A stretch of DNA of 64,000 nucleotides, from contig NZ_AAXY01000001.1 in the NCBI RefSeq assembly GCF_000169375.1, forward strand, positions 310,001-374,000, written 5' to 3'. Made by a program: the position numbers and the translations under genes. Numbering within the stretch: the first letter of the stretch is position 1; every line of letters starts with the position of its first letter. This stretch comes from Marinobacter sp. ELB17. Lineage in GTDB: Bacteria; Pseudomonadota; Gammaproteobacteria; Pseudomonadales; Oleiphilaceae. Shown piece by piece: positions 18,121 to 27,467 of this stretch. A model generated the notes under the pieces. That model made no database searches and was not told the DNA's origin. It saw only the letters and a program-made list of their open reading frames with translations.

Positions 18121-19214
18121 AAACACCGTTCGTCGGATTTCGCCGCATCGGTGTTGCTCTGTTGCTGTTTTGCCTGGGTTTAGCCATGGTCATTGTAGTC
18201 GCCGCCGATGAGGCGCCCTTGGTGCGCAAGAATGTGAGCTTCGTCCACGCTGGCAACATCCTGCAAGGCGTGCTGGTGCTGCCAAGCACCGCGGCCACGC
18301 TTGACTCATGCGTCATTTTTGTACACGGCTCTGGCGATACGCCGCGAGATGCTTACGGCTATTATGAGCCCCTGTGGCACCTGTTTGCGGAAAAAGGTTG
18401 GTGCTCGCTGTCCTGGGATAAGCCCGGCGTTGGCGACTCCGAAGGCGACTGGCAGCTGCAGTCGATGGAGGATCGTGCCTCCGAAGTTGCTGCAGCTATT
18501 GAGTTTTTACGCACAGAGATGGATAACGGAGAGGGCCAGATTGGCCTTATTGGCTTCAGTCAGGCTGGCTGGGTATTGCCCAAAGTCGCCAACCAACGCG
18601 ATGATGTCACCTTCTTGATTTCTGTGTCGGGCGCGGTCAATTGGATAGAGCAATCCCGCTATTCAGGCCGCCAGCGCATGATGGCAGAAGGCTTGAGCGG
18701 GCAGGAAATCGAAGCGGCCGAAGATGCCGCTGGCGCTATCAATGCCTTAATTCAGAGTGATGCACCCTATACTGCCTATTTGAGCTATATCGCAGGTGAG
18801 GTGGACGTTAAGCCAATGAGTGAAGCTTTTTGGGGGTTCGTGAAGCACAACTGGCGCGCTGATGTTCGCACTGACCTGCAAGCGATTCACGTGCCCATGC
18901 TGGCACTCTTTGGTTCGTATGATGCTTACGTCGATCCTGATTCAAGCGCCAATGCCTATCGCCAGCTACTTGGTCTCTCAGCAGTGCCGTTCTTCGAGGT
19001 TCGCCTTTTTGACCATGCCGATCACGGCTTGATGAAAGCAGAGCAGAGAAAGCCCGCACATCAGGGAGTAGCCGCTTGGCTTACGCTACTCAAAATTTGG
19101 TTTCTTGGAGGCGATATCTTCGCCGACGGAGTCCTTGCTGGTTTGGCCAACTGGTTGGACAAGTTTTCCGAGCCAGGCATCACGTTCGCTCGCGAAGATG
19201 ACCGACTGACGTGA
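18102..19214 (+). CDS. Exported alpha/beta hydrolase in RND operon
   Basis: A 370-residue serine hydrolase with an N-terminal membrane-spanning or signal segment (about 16-35). The oxyanion motif HGSGDTPRD is near residue 75, the nucleophile elbow GFSQAG has Ser at 153, the acid is likely in SYDAYVDPD, and the His is in FDHADHG near residue 308. AAGGAG precedes the ATG, which lies inside the permease gene, so it is co-translated with the pump. A hydrolase as fifth member of a two-component/MipA/RND block is uncommon; it may modify the effluxed or sensed compound. The substrate is unknown. Confidence 0.8.
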   Translation: MSFVSVKTPFVGFRRIGVALLLFCLGLAMVIVVAADEAPLVRKNVSFVHAGNILQGVLVLPSTAATLDSCVIFVHGSGDTPRDAYGYYEPLWHLFAEKGWCSLSWDKPGVGDSEGDWQLQSMEDRASEVAAAIEFLRTEMDNGEGQIGLIGFSQAGWVLPKVANQRDDVTFLISVSGAVNWIEQSRYSGRQRMMAEGLSGQEIEAAEDAAGAINALIQSDAPYTAYLSYIAGEVDVKPMSEAFWGFVKHNWRADVRTDLQAIHVPMLALFGSYDAYVDPDSSANAYRQLLGLSAVPFFEVRLFDHADHGLMKAEQRKPAHQGVAAWLTLLKIWFLGGDIFADGVLAGLANWLDKFSEPGITFAREDDRLT

Positions 19215-19234
19215 AGCCGGGGGCTGCAACTATT

Positions 19235-19297
19235 TTGGGCGCAGGGGTTCGTCTGTCACCCGCCGTGCCATCTCCATGGCAGCCTGCGTTTCTCATG
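19235..19297 (-). pseudogene. radC: radC remnant (5' codons joined to an internal piece)
   Basis: Read on the minus strand this begins ATG AGA AAC, the first three radC codons, then jumps out of frame to a piece that matches intact radC around residues 128-145: [17 protein letters not shown] here against [17 protein letters not shown] there. Nothing else of radC remains. It has the same leader and Shine-Dalgarno as intact radC. It is the decayed second copy at the right border of the inserted block. Confidence 0.8.
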
Positions 19298-19371
19298 TGA
19301 TTGCATCCTTGCAAATGAAAGGGCGGCTGGTTTGAGCCGCCGCCTATGGGAACTGGTTCCAGATTACTGGA
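19289..19371. repeat. Right copy of the radC leader repeat
   Basis: Direct repeat of 10810-10887. The hairpin stem GGCGGCT/AGCCGCC is kept while its loop has changed from GATTCG to GGTTTG. The GGAAC-N2-GTTCC palindrome is kept with a changed centre. CCAGATTACTGG ends this copy and also occurs as CCAGATTACTAG at 10875 and 10948. Downstream is the normal coaBC leader. Confidence 0.85.
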
Positions 19372-19473
19372 AAAAAAGTGCGCTGGTAAGGCGGGTGTAC
19401 TCTGCGGCAGGCTGTCTGTGGCGCTGTGGCGTGATATGTTACTGCTTTTACAACGCATGAGGATGCAGCCCCT

Positions 19474-20757
19474 ATGGCTGATACACGAATTCTTGTTGGC
19501 GTTACCGGCGGTATCGCGGCTTATAAAACGGCGGAGCTGGTGCGGCTGTTAAAAAAAGCGGGGTATTCGGTGCAGGTGGTGATGACCCGTGGCGCTGAAG
19601 CTTTTGTGACTCCACTGACGTTTCAGGCGTTGAGTGGGCAACCGGTGCGTACCTCGTTGCTAGACCCGGAAGCCGAGGCTGGCATGGGCCACATTGAGCT
19701 GGCGAAATGGGCGCAACGGATTATCGTGGCCCCGGCGTCGGCAGACTTTATGGCGCGTCTGGCGGCGGGCATGGCCGATGATCTGCTGGCTACGGTGTGC
19801 AGTGCTGCCGAGGTGCCCATTGCCCTGGTGCCGGCGATGAATCAGGCCATGTGGGCTAATCATCGCACCCAGCGGGTGGTGCAGCTGTTAAAAGCGGACC
19901 CCCAGATTCGCCTGTGGGGACCGGCGGAAGGCCAGCAGGCCTGCGGTGATAACGGCCCAGGGCGCATGCTGGAGCCAGAGCAGATCGTGCGGGCGCTGGC
20001 TCAGGAACAAGCGCAAATCGATAATAGCGCCGGCGGTGTGCTGGCTGGTAAGCGCCTAGTGATCACCGCTGGGCCAACCCGTGAACCTATTGATCCAGTA
20101 CGCTATATCAGCAATCACAGCTCTGGCAAAATGGGCTACGCTATGGCCATAGCCGCTCATGCTGCCGGCGCTGAGGTTGTGCTGGTCAGCGGGCCGGTGA
20201 ACCTGCCTCCGCCCGCGGGTATAAAACTGCGCTCGGTGATGACCGCAGAACAAATGCTTGAAACGACTATGGCGGCGGTTGATGAGGGTTGTGATCTTTT
20301 TATCGCCACCGCTGCGGTGGCTGACTATCGCCCGCAGGATTATGCCAGCGACAAACTCAAGAAATCCGCCGCCCAGATGACGCTGGCGCTGGTGCGTAAC
20401 CCGGACACTCTGGCAACCGTAGCCGCGCGGGCAGACGCGCCATTCACCGTGGGTTTTGCAGCGGAAACCAATGACGTTGCCCGCTATGCCATCAGCAAGA
20501 TGGGCAAGAAGGGGCTGGATATGATTGTGGCCAATGATGTGTCGGTACCTGGCTTGGGCTTTAACAGCGACAACAACGCCGTCAGCGTATTCACCGCCAC
20601 CGACCAGGTCCACCTTGGGCCCTGTGCCAAGCAGCAGATTGCGCACGAACTGGTGGCGCTGATTGCGCCGCGCCTGAATGCACGGGTTGGCGATAGCCAA
20701 AACCAAAAGGGCTCTCACCAAAAACCCCAAAATAATTCTGATCGGAAACCTTCATGA
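19474..20757 (+). CDS. coaBC: CoaBC: phosphopantothenate-cysteine ligase / decarboxylase
   Basis: Bifunctional coenzyme A enzyme (Dfp), 427 residues. The CoaC half has the His motif [17 protein letters not shown] and the substrate-flap Cys in CGDNGPGRM; it binds FMN. The CoaB half follows from about residue 190 with [18 protein letters not shown] and the KLKK lysines. The 34-residue tail after the last domain is Gln/Asn/Lys-rich. The stop overlaps the dut start (ATGA). Confidence 0.96.
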   Translation: MADTRILVGVTGGIAAYKTAELVRLLKKAGYSVQVVMTRGAEAFVTPLTFQALSGQPVRTSLLDPEAEAGMGHIELAKWAQRIIVAPASADFMARLAAGMADDLLATVCSAAEVPIALVPAMNQAMWANHRTQRVVQLLKADPQIRLWGPAEGQQACGDNGPGRMLEPEQIVRALAQEQAQIDNSAGGVLAGKRLVITAGPTREPIDPVRYISNHSSGKMGYAMAIAAHAAGAEVVLVSGPVNLPPPAGIKLRSVMTAEQMLETTMAAVDEGCDLFIATAAVADYRPQDYASDKLKKSAAQMTLALVRNPDTLATVAARADAPFTVGFAAETNDVARYAISKMGKKGLDMIVANDVSVPGLGFNSDNNAVSVFTATDQVHLGPCAKQQIAHELVALIAPRLNARVGDSQNQKGSHQKPQNNSDRKPS

Positions 20758-21215
20758 CCCGCAAAAAACTTCAGATCCGTGTATTGGATGAGCGTATTGG
20801 CCAAAGCATAGCGTTTCCCGCCTATGCCACCGATGGCTCTGCGGGCCTGGATTTACGTGCCTGTCTGTCGCAGCCTCTAGTGCTGGAACCGGGCGACACC
20901 CAGCTGATTGGTACTGGCTTGGCGATTCACATTGCGGATCCAGATCTGGCTGCGCTGATACTCCCGCGCAGCGGCCTGGGCCACAAACACGGCATTGTGC
21001 TAGGCAACCTTGTGGGCCTGATTGATTCCGACTACCAGGGCGAGTTGATGGTGTCTTGCTGGAACCGCGGCCAAACCCGGTTTACTGTTGAGCCTGGAGA
21101 ACGCCTGGCGCAACTGGTGCTGGTACCGGTAGTGCAAGCTGAATTTGAAGTGGTTGATGAGTTCGACAGCAGCCACCGGGGTACGGGTGGGTTTGGTTCA
21201 ACCGGCCGCAACTAG
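20754..21215 (+). CDS. dut: dUTP diphosphatase
   Basis: Trimeric dUTPase, 153 residues, which removes dUTP and supplies dUMP for thymidylate synthesis. All five motifs are seen: [28 protein letters not shown], the ERLAQLV segment, and the C-terminal arm [11 protein letters not shown]. It overlaps coaBC by four bases, as in the coaBC-dut operon of many gammaproteobacteria. Confidence 0.97.
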   Translation: MTRKKLQIRVLDERIGQSIAFPAYATDGSAGLDLRACLSQPLVLEPGDTQLIGTGLAIHIADPDLAALILPRSGLGHKHGIVLGNLVGLIDSDYQGELMVSCWNRGQTRFTVEPGERLAQLVLVPVVQAEFEVVDEFDSSHRGTGGFGSTGRN

Positions 21216-21351
21216 CGTTGGTGATTGGCAACAGCGCCCCAAAGTAGCTGCGTTACAGCTATACTTTGCGAATTAGCTCAGCGAGACCGTCGCAATTACC
21301 AGGCCCGCAAGTGAGTGTGAGCCGGAACAATGACAAACGCAGGAACAATCC

Positions 21352-24000
21352 ATGAAGCTGGGCAAAAAGAAGACCCCGGACAGTCAGGCCCCAGACCATT
21401 CTGAGGATTCCAAGCCCTCGATGCGGGCAAAAAAAACGTCTGCTAAATCCGATAAGGACACAGGTTCGGCGAATCGCATGCGAACACTGGGCAGTGTCGC
21501 TTTGAGCCAGGCATTGATTGTTGTTGTTGCTACTGTTCTGGCTTTGGCCCTGGTTTTTTTCCTGATTTTGCAGCCGGCCAGTGAGCAACAGTTCGAGGTA
21601 ACGGCCCAGGTGGCGGCTGACAACGCCGCAAGCCGGATTAACGGCTACCTGTCGCTGTTACAGCAAAGCGTGCAGGGCCTGGCAACGCAGCCTCGCCTTG
21701 TCGATACCGTCAGCAGTGGCGGCGATCTGTTGCAGGCTGCGAAGCAGTTACAAAACAGCTTGCCCGGTGTCGCCGCCGTTTATTTATTTCCACGTCGTGC
21801 CATCCCGCGCTCGGCCACCAACGACCCGATGCTGGGCTTTGCCGGTCTGGAATTGGCGCGCAAGGCGGAAACCGGGAGCCCACTTTTTCCGGATGCTTTT
21901 CCCCGCGACAACCGCTGGTTCATCCATCTGGCCGCGCCGGTAAAAATGTCGGGCGACAATCCCGTAGCCGGCACCCTGTTAATGGTGTTTGACGCCACCA
22001 GCCTGCAGCCTCTATTCGCAGATGGCCAGAATAACGGCGCCCTGGCGCTGCGCCAGACCGTATCAGGAACGACCAGCATTTTGTTAAGTCAAGGCAGCGG
22101 CGGCGGAGAGCCTCGCGTTGTGACCCTGAAAAATCCGGATTGGAGCATTGCGTACACGCCCGCAGGGCAAGCGCAAATGCCGGTGAATATTCTGTTGGCA
22201 GCGCTGCTGCTGGGGGTTCCTCTGCTGGCTGCAGCCATCGCGGTTTGGGTATTGCTCAACCGCGCGAAGCGGTCGTTACGCCGGGACTCCACCTTAGTTA
22301 TCGAATGGGCTCACAAGGCTTACTCCGGTGAACGCAGCAAGTTACCGGCTTTGCACTGGGACACAGTCGCGTCGCTCGCCGAGGTGCTTTACCGATTGTC
22401 CCAGGTCGTGGAAAAGCGTGTCAGCAAGGCCGGTGAGGGCGCCCGCCCGGCAGCTGCGGGTAAAAAACGCCCCACTGCAGAGGCGGAACCACTGTTCCAA
22501 GATAAAGACCTGCCCGATGTGGACATGCTTGATGGAGACGAAGACGTTTTGGGTTTTGGTGCTGTGTCCGCCGAACCGTTGTTTGGTGCCGACGCCCTGC
22601 CTGATGTAGAAGAGCTGGATCAGGCGCCGGTGCTGTCAGCGGATATTTTCCGTGCTTACGACATCCGCGGTATTGTTGACGAATCCCTGACCGAAGCCGG
22701 TGTAGAACTGATCGGTCAGGCGATTGGTTCAGAGGCTTTGGCACGGGGCGTTAGCGCGCTGTGCGTGGGTTGCGACGGTCGCCATTCCAGCCCTGGGCTG
22801 GCAGACGCGGTTGCTCGGGGTCTGATGGCCAGTGGGTGCGATGTTATACACGTTGGCGCGGTGCCCACTCCGGTGTTGTATTTCGCCACCCACCAGCTTG
22901 ATACGGGCTCCGGTGTCATGGTCACCGGGAGTCATAACCCGTCCAACTACAACGGCCTCAAGATCATGCTTGGCGGTGAAACCCTGTCTGGCGATGCTAT
23001 TAAAGCCCTGCATCGGCGCATTCTTAACGGGAACCTGGCTCAGGGTGCCGGCAGCCAGTCGTCGGAAGACGTAAGGCGTGCCTATCTGGATGCCATTGTT
23101 GGCGACATTGCCGTTGCCGCGCCGCTGAAAGTGGTAGTGGACGCTGGTAACGGCATCGCCGGCGAGCTGGGCCCTATGCTGATTGACGAGCTGGGCTGTG
23201 ACGTTATCCCGCTGTATTGCGATGTTGATGGCGACTTCCCTAACCACCACCCGGATCCGGGAAAACCCGAGAATTTGCGGGACCTGATCGCCAAGGTTGA
23301 ACAGGAAGGTGCTGATTTGGGTATTGCCTTTGATGGCGATGGTGACCGCATTGGCGTGGTGACTAACCGCGGCCGCATTATCTGGCCCGACCGCCTGTTG
23401 ATGCTGTTTGCCCGCGATGTGGTGTCACGCAACCCCGGTGCCGATGTGTTGTACGACGTGAAATGCAGCCGTCGCCTTGCAGGGGTGATATCCCAGGCTG
23501 GCGGCCGGCCCGTCATGTGGAAAACCGGACATTCGCTGATGAAAGCCAAAATGCGGGAGACCGGCGCTTTGCTGGCCGGGGAGATGAGCGGTCACATATT
23601 TTTTGCCGAACGCTGGTACGGTTTTGATGACGGCCTTTACGCCGCTGCGCGTTTATTGGAGATTCTCGGTATTGAAGACCGCTACAGCGACGTAGTGTTC
23701 GAGGATTTCCCCGAGGACATCAGCACGCCGGAGCTGAATATCGAGGTCACCGAAGCGTCTAAATTCGGCATTGTTGAGCGTCTGAGTGCCCAGGGTGAAT
23801 TTGGCGACGGCAGTATCAACACAATTGACGGGGTGAGGGTGGAGTATGGCGACGGCTGGGGCCTGTGCCGGGCTTCTAATACCACACCGGCGCTGGTGCT
23901 GCGTTTTGAAGCAGAATCCGAAGAGGCGCTGGCGCGCATCAAAACCGTGTTTCGTGAGCAGCTTCGGCAAGTGGCACCAGAGCTGAATGTCACATTCTGA
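21352..24000 (+). CDS. algC: Phosphomannomutase/phosphoglucomutase, long AlgC form
   Basis: An 882-residue protein. The C-terminal 450 residues (from about 430) form the PMM/PGM enzyme that supplies mannose-1-P and glucose-1-P for LPS, exopolysaccharide and rhamnolipid precursors. The catalytic Ser is at 527 in TGSHNPSNYNGLK and the Mg loop DGDGDR is at 661-666. The N-terminal 400 residues hold a basic cytoplasmic start, TM1 at 49-72, a periplasmic region of about 205 residues and TM2 at 280-302, then an acidic linker with two similar short motifs (EPLFQDKDLPDVDMLD and EPLFGADALPDVEELD). The long form is known from Pseudomonas. Followed by argB. Confidence 0.92.
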   Translation: MKLGKKKTPDSQAPDHSEDSKPSMRAKKTSAKSDKDTGSANRMRTLGSVALSQALIVVVATVLALALVFFLILQPASEQQFEVTAQVAADNAASRINGYLSLLQQSVQGLATQPRLVDTVSSGGDLLQAAKQLQNSLPGVAAVYLFPRRAIPRSATNDPMLGFAGLELARKAETGSPLFPDAFPRDNRWFIHLAAPVKMSGDNPVAGTLLMVFDATSLQPLFADGQNNGALALRQTVSGTTSILLSQGSGGGEPRVVTLKNPDWSIAYTPAGQAQMPVNILLAALLLGVPLLAAAIAVWVLLNRAKRSLRRDSTLVIEWAHKAYSGERSKLPALHWDTVASLAEVLYRLSQVVEKRVSKAGEGARPAAAGKKRPTAEAEPLFQDKDLPDVDMLDGDEDVLGFGAVSAEPLFGADALPDVEELDQAPVLSADIFRAYDIRGIVDESLTEAGVELIGQAIGSEALARGVSALCVGCDGRHSSPGLADAVARGLMASGCDVIHVGAVPTPVLYFATHQLDTGSGVMVTGSHNPSNYNGLKIMLGGETLSGDAIKALHRRILNGNLAQGAGSQSSEDVRRAYLDAIVGDIAVAAPLKVVVDAGNGIAGELGPMLIDELGCDVIPLYCDVDGDFPNHHPDPGKPENLRDLIAKVEQEGADLGIAFDGDGDRIGVVTNRGRIIWPDRLLMLFARDVVSRNPGADVLYDVKCSRRLAGVISQAGGRPVMWKTGHSLMKAKMRETGALLAGEMSGHIFFAERWYGFDDGLYAAARLLEILGIEDRYSDVVFEDFPEDISTPELNIEVTEASKFGIVERLSAQGEFGDGSINTIDGVRVEYGDGWGLCRASNTTPALVLRFEAESEEALARIKTVFREQLRQVAPELNVTF

Positions 24001-24035
24001 ACCCTCGTGGTGACATCTGAATTTTATAACAGTAA

Positions 24036-24941
<906 letters not shown>

Positions 24942-24978
24942 TCTCTAAAAACGGATCCTATGTGCAAGGAGTGAAGGC

Positions 24979-26238
24979 ATGAAACGCCTGTTGTTATGGC
25001 TGCTGATTTTAACTGTTTTGGCCTGGGCCGGTTACAAGGGCGGCGTCTGGTGGCTTGCGGATCAGCGTATGAATGAGGCGCGGCTGGCCTTGAACCATTA
25101 TGGTGTGCTGGAACGCGGCGCAATTCATTCAGGCGTGCGCGGTCGGTTATTGCTAAAAGGCAGCCAGTGGCAAGACTTCCGTCTGACCCAGCCGCTTGCT
25201 GTGCCCGTTGCAGAGTTGACCGCTCGCTCACCGATATCACTAATCAATCTGTTGCATACCCCGGCTTCAGATGCGTCGTACACGCTGAAGCTGGAAGGCC
25301 TTGGCCTAGCGCTAGATGCGACCATGTTCCGCAATTGGGTAACGGCTCAAGGCGCGAACAGTGACGGCAAAGCGGCGCTCTTCGCCCTGTCTTGTGCGCC
25401 AGACCCACGCCAACGCCTGAGTAGTGGTGATTTGATACGTATGGGCATTGGCGAAATGACCGGCGAGGCGCTGTTGCGTCAAAACGAAGAAGGCTTTTAC
25501 GCCGAACTGATCACCGATGAGCTCGGCAGTGTTGAATTGAACTGGCCCGCCGCCTGGGTAGACTGGCGCGCGCCCCAAGAGGCGCTTGCTCGTGGTTCGC
25601 TGGACATCACCCTGCGCGACGGCGGTGTCATGCGACGCGTGGCTGCTTGGTGCGCTCGCGAGGCTGGCCTTTCAACCGAACAATGGGCTGGTCGTTCGGT
25701 GGCCCAGTTACGTCTGGGGCTGCTGGCACGGGGCTGGCTAGCCAGTTCGCAGTTGTTGGCACTGTACCGCCAATGGTTGCTCGAGGGCGGTGAATTGCGA
25801 GCCACGCTGAGGTTAGCCGAACCCGCTCTGGGGTTGCCCATTTACACGGAAGAAACCAACGCATCCAGCCGCTTGGGTGCGGTCGTATATTATAACGATG
25901 CGAGCGTGCCCGATGTGTTTCTGTTAAGCGATAGCAGCCCTTCGGCAACGCCACAACAACCGGTGTTTACGGCGCAACAGCCGCAAACGGCATCCGCCGA
26001 GGGCTGGTTGGTGCAGCCTGTTGCGGCAGCGGAGCAATGGCTTGGGCAAAAAGTCAGGATTACGCTGCGCAATAACAATCGTGTAGCGGGTCGACTGGTG
26101 CGAGTAACCGACGATGAAATTGAGGTAGCTCGTCTGGTGGCCGGCGGCGAAGTGGCTTACCCCATGCAGCGTGTGGCGGTTGCCGGGTTCGAGGTATGGC
26201 GGCGTAACCGCCCGCTGAATTCAAACAATAATGATTGA
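24979..26238 (+). CDS. Unknown membrane-anchored protein with Sm-like C-terminus
   Basis: A 419-residue protein I cannot assign to a function. A single N-terminal membrane segment (about 3-22) makes most of it periplasmic or membrane-attached. The first third (RGRLLLKGSQWQDFRL, ARSPISLINLL) recalls the DUF945/AsmA style. After a Ser/Pro/Gln-rich linker (about 315-345), residues 353-410 read LGQKVRITLRNNNRVAGRLV, then VTDDEIEVARL and a Val-rich strand. This resembles an Sm/SH3-type small barrel. It is within the argB-argE run, so it is probably co-transcribed. Confidence 0.6.
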   Translation: MKRLLLWLLILTVLAWAGYKGGVWWLADQRMNEARLALNHYGVLERGAIHSGVRGRLLLKGSQWQDFRLTQPLAVPVAELTARSPISLINLLHTPASDASYTLKLEGLGLALDATMFRNWVTAQGANSDGKAALFALSCAPDPRQRLSSGDLIRMGIGEMTGEALLRQNEEGFYAELITDELGSVELNWPAAWVDWRAPQEALARGSLDITLRDGGVMRRVAAWCAREAGLSTEQWAGRSVAQLRLGLLARGWLASSQLLALYRQWLLEGGELRATLRLAEPALGLPIYTEETNASSRLGAVVYYNDASVPDVFLLSDSSPSATPQQPVFTAQQPQTASAEGWLVQPVAAAEQWLGQKVRITLRNNNRVAGRLVRVTDDEIEVARLVAGGEVAYPMQRVAVAGFEVWRRNRPLNSNNND

Positions 26239-26251
26239 TGGAGAACCTGCA

Positions 26252-27442
26252 ATGGCTCAGTTAACCTCAGTCCCACGCAGTGCTGCGAGCGGTGCAGTTA
26301 TGCCGCCATCTATTCTGGAGATGTTGACTGCGTTGATTGCAGCGCCATCGATTTCCAGCTCCTCGGCGAAGTGGGATTCCAGTAATCGTGGTGTGATTGA
26401 TTTGCTGGCGCAGTGGCTGGGGCCGATGGGTTTTGCCGTGGAAATTCTGCCGGTGCCGAACATGCCTGGCAAGTTCAATCTGATTGCCACCCTGGGCAGC
26501 GGTTCCGGCGGCCTGGTGCTGGCAGGGCACACCGACACAGTCCCGTTTGACGAAAAACGTTGGCACAGCGATCCGTTCACACTGACTGAACGGGATAACC
26601 GCTGGTATGGCCTTGGCACTTGCGATATGAAAGGGTTTTTTGCCCTTGCCATTGATGCGGCCAGGGAGTTTGTAGGTCAGCCATTGCAGCAACCGCTGAT
26701 CATTGTTGCTACCGCCGACGAGGAGAGCTCGATGAATGGCGCTCGCGCGCTGGCGGAGGCGGGTAAGCCGAAGGCGCGCTATGCGGTGATTGGAGAGCCC
26801 ACCAGCTTGCGCCCGATTCGTATGCACAAAGGTATCATGATGGAACGCTTGGTGTTCGAGGGGCAGGCAGGGCACTCCTCTAATCCCGAGCTGGGCCGCA
26901 ACGCGCTGGAAGGCATGCACCAGGCGATGGGCGAGCTGCTGGCCCTGCGCTCCCAGTGGCAGCAGCAGTATCGCAATCCGAATTTTGACGTCCAGGTGCC
27001 AACCTTGAACTTTGGCTGCATACACGGTGGTGACAACCCCAATCGCATATGCGGTCGATGTGAGTTGCATTTTGACTTACGCCCGCTGCCCGGTATGGAT
27101 ATGGACGCTCTGCGCCAGGCCATTCTGCAGAAGGTAGCGCCCGTGGCCAGTGAGCGCGGCCTGAAACTCAAGTTTGAACCATTATTTGACGGCGTGCCGC
27201 CGTTTGAAACAGCAGCGGATGCCGCTCTGGTTGCGGCCTGCGAAAAACTCACTGGCCACACCGCAGGATCGGTCGCCTTCGCCACAGAGGCGCCGTGGAT
27301 GCAGCGCTTGGGTCTGGAAACTCTGGTTATGGGCCCCGGCTCTATTGACCAGGCTCACCAGCCCGACGAGTTTCTGGCGCAATCACAGGTTGCACCGACC
27401 GTTAACATTCTGCATCAGCTTGTGAGGCAGTTTTGTTTGTAA
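26252..27442 (+). CDS. argE: Acetylornithine deacetylase (M20 family)
   Basis: Hydrolyses N-acetylornithine to ornithine; 396 residues. The metal motifs LAGHTDTVPFD and ADEESSMNGA and the later dimerisation domain (HSSNPELGRNALEG) fit ArgE. The ATG at 26252 is chosen over 26231 because GGAG lies eight bases before it. The C-terminal metal ligand His is in DQAHQPDEF. It follows the unknown gene by 13 bases. argA follows after 25 bases. Confidence 0.93.
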   Translation: MAQLTSVPRSAASGAVMPPSILEMLTALIAAPSISSSSAKWDSSNRGVIDLLAQWLGPMGFAVEILPVPNMPGKFNLIATLGSGSGGLVLAGHTDTVPFDEKRWHSDPFTLTERDNRWYGLGTCDMKGFFALAIDAAREFVGQPLQQPLIIVATADEESSMNGARALAEAGKPKARYAVIGEPTSLRPIRMHKGIMMERLVFEGQAGHSSNPELGRNALEGMHQAMGELLALRSQWQQQYRNPNFDVQVPTLNFGCIHGGDNPNRICGRCELHFDLRPLPGMDMDALRQAILQKVAPVASERGLKLKFEPLFDGVPPFETAADAALVAACEKLTGHTAGSVAFATEAPWMQRLGLETLVMGPGSIDQAHQPDEFLAQSQVAPTVNILHQLVRQFCL

Positions 27443-27467
27443 TATTCCTTTTGCCCGGAGATTTGAA

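Noticed and set aside
10860..19300. Transposon or integrase-driven island
   Set aside because: No transposase, integrase, terminal inverted repeats or tRNA target is present; the borders look like a duplicated radC leader instead.
19180..19458. A 92-residue reading frame on the minus strand over the right border
   Set aside because: It merely runs through the radC fragment, its leader and the hydrolase tail; similarity to another short frame at 10.8-11.1 kb comes from the repeated DNA.
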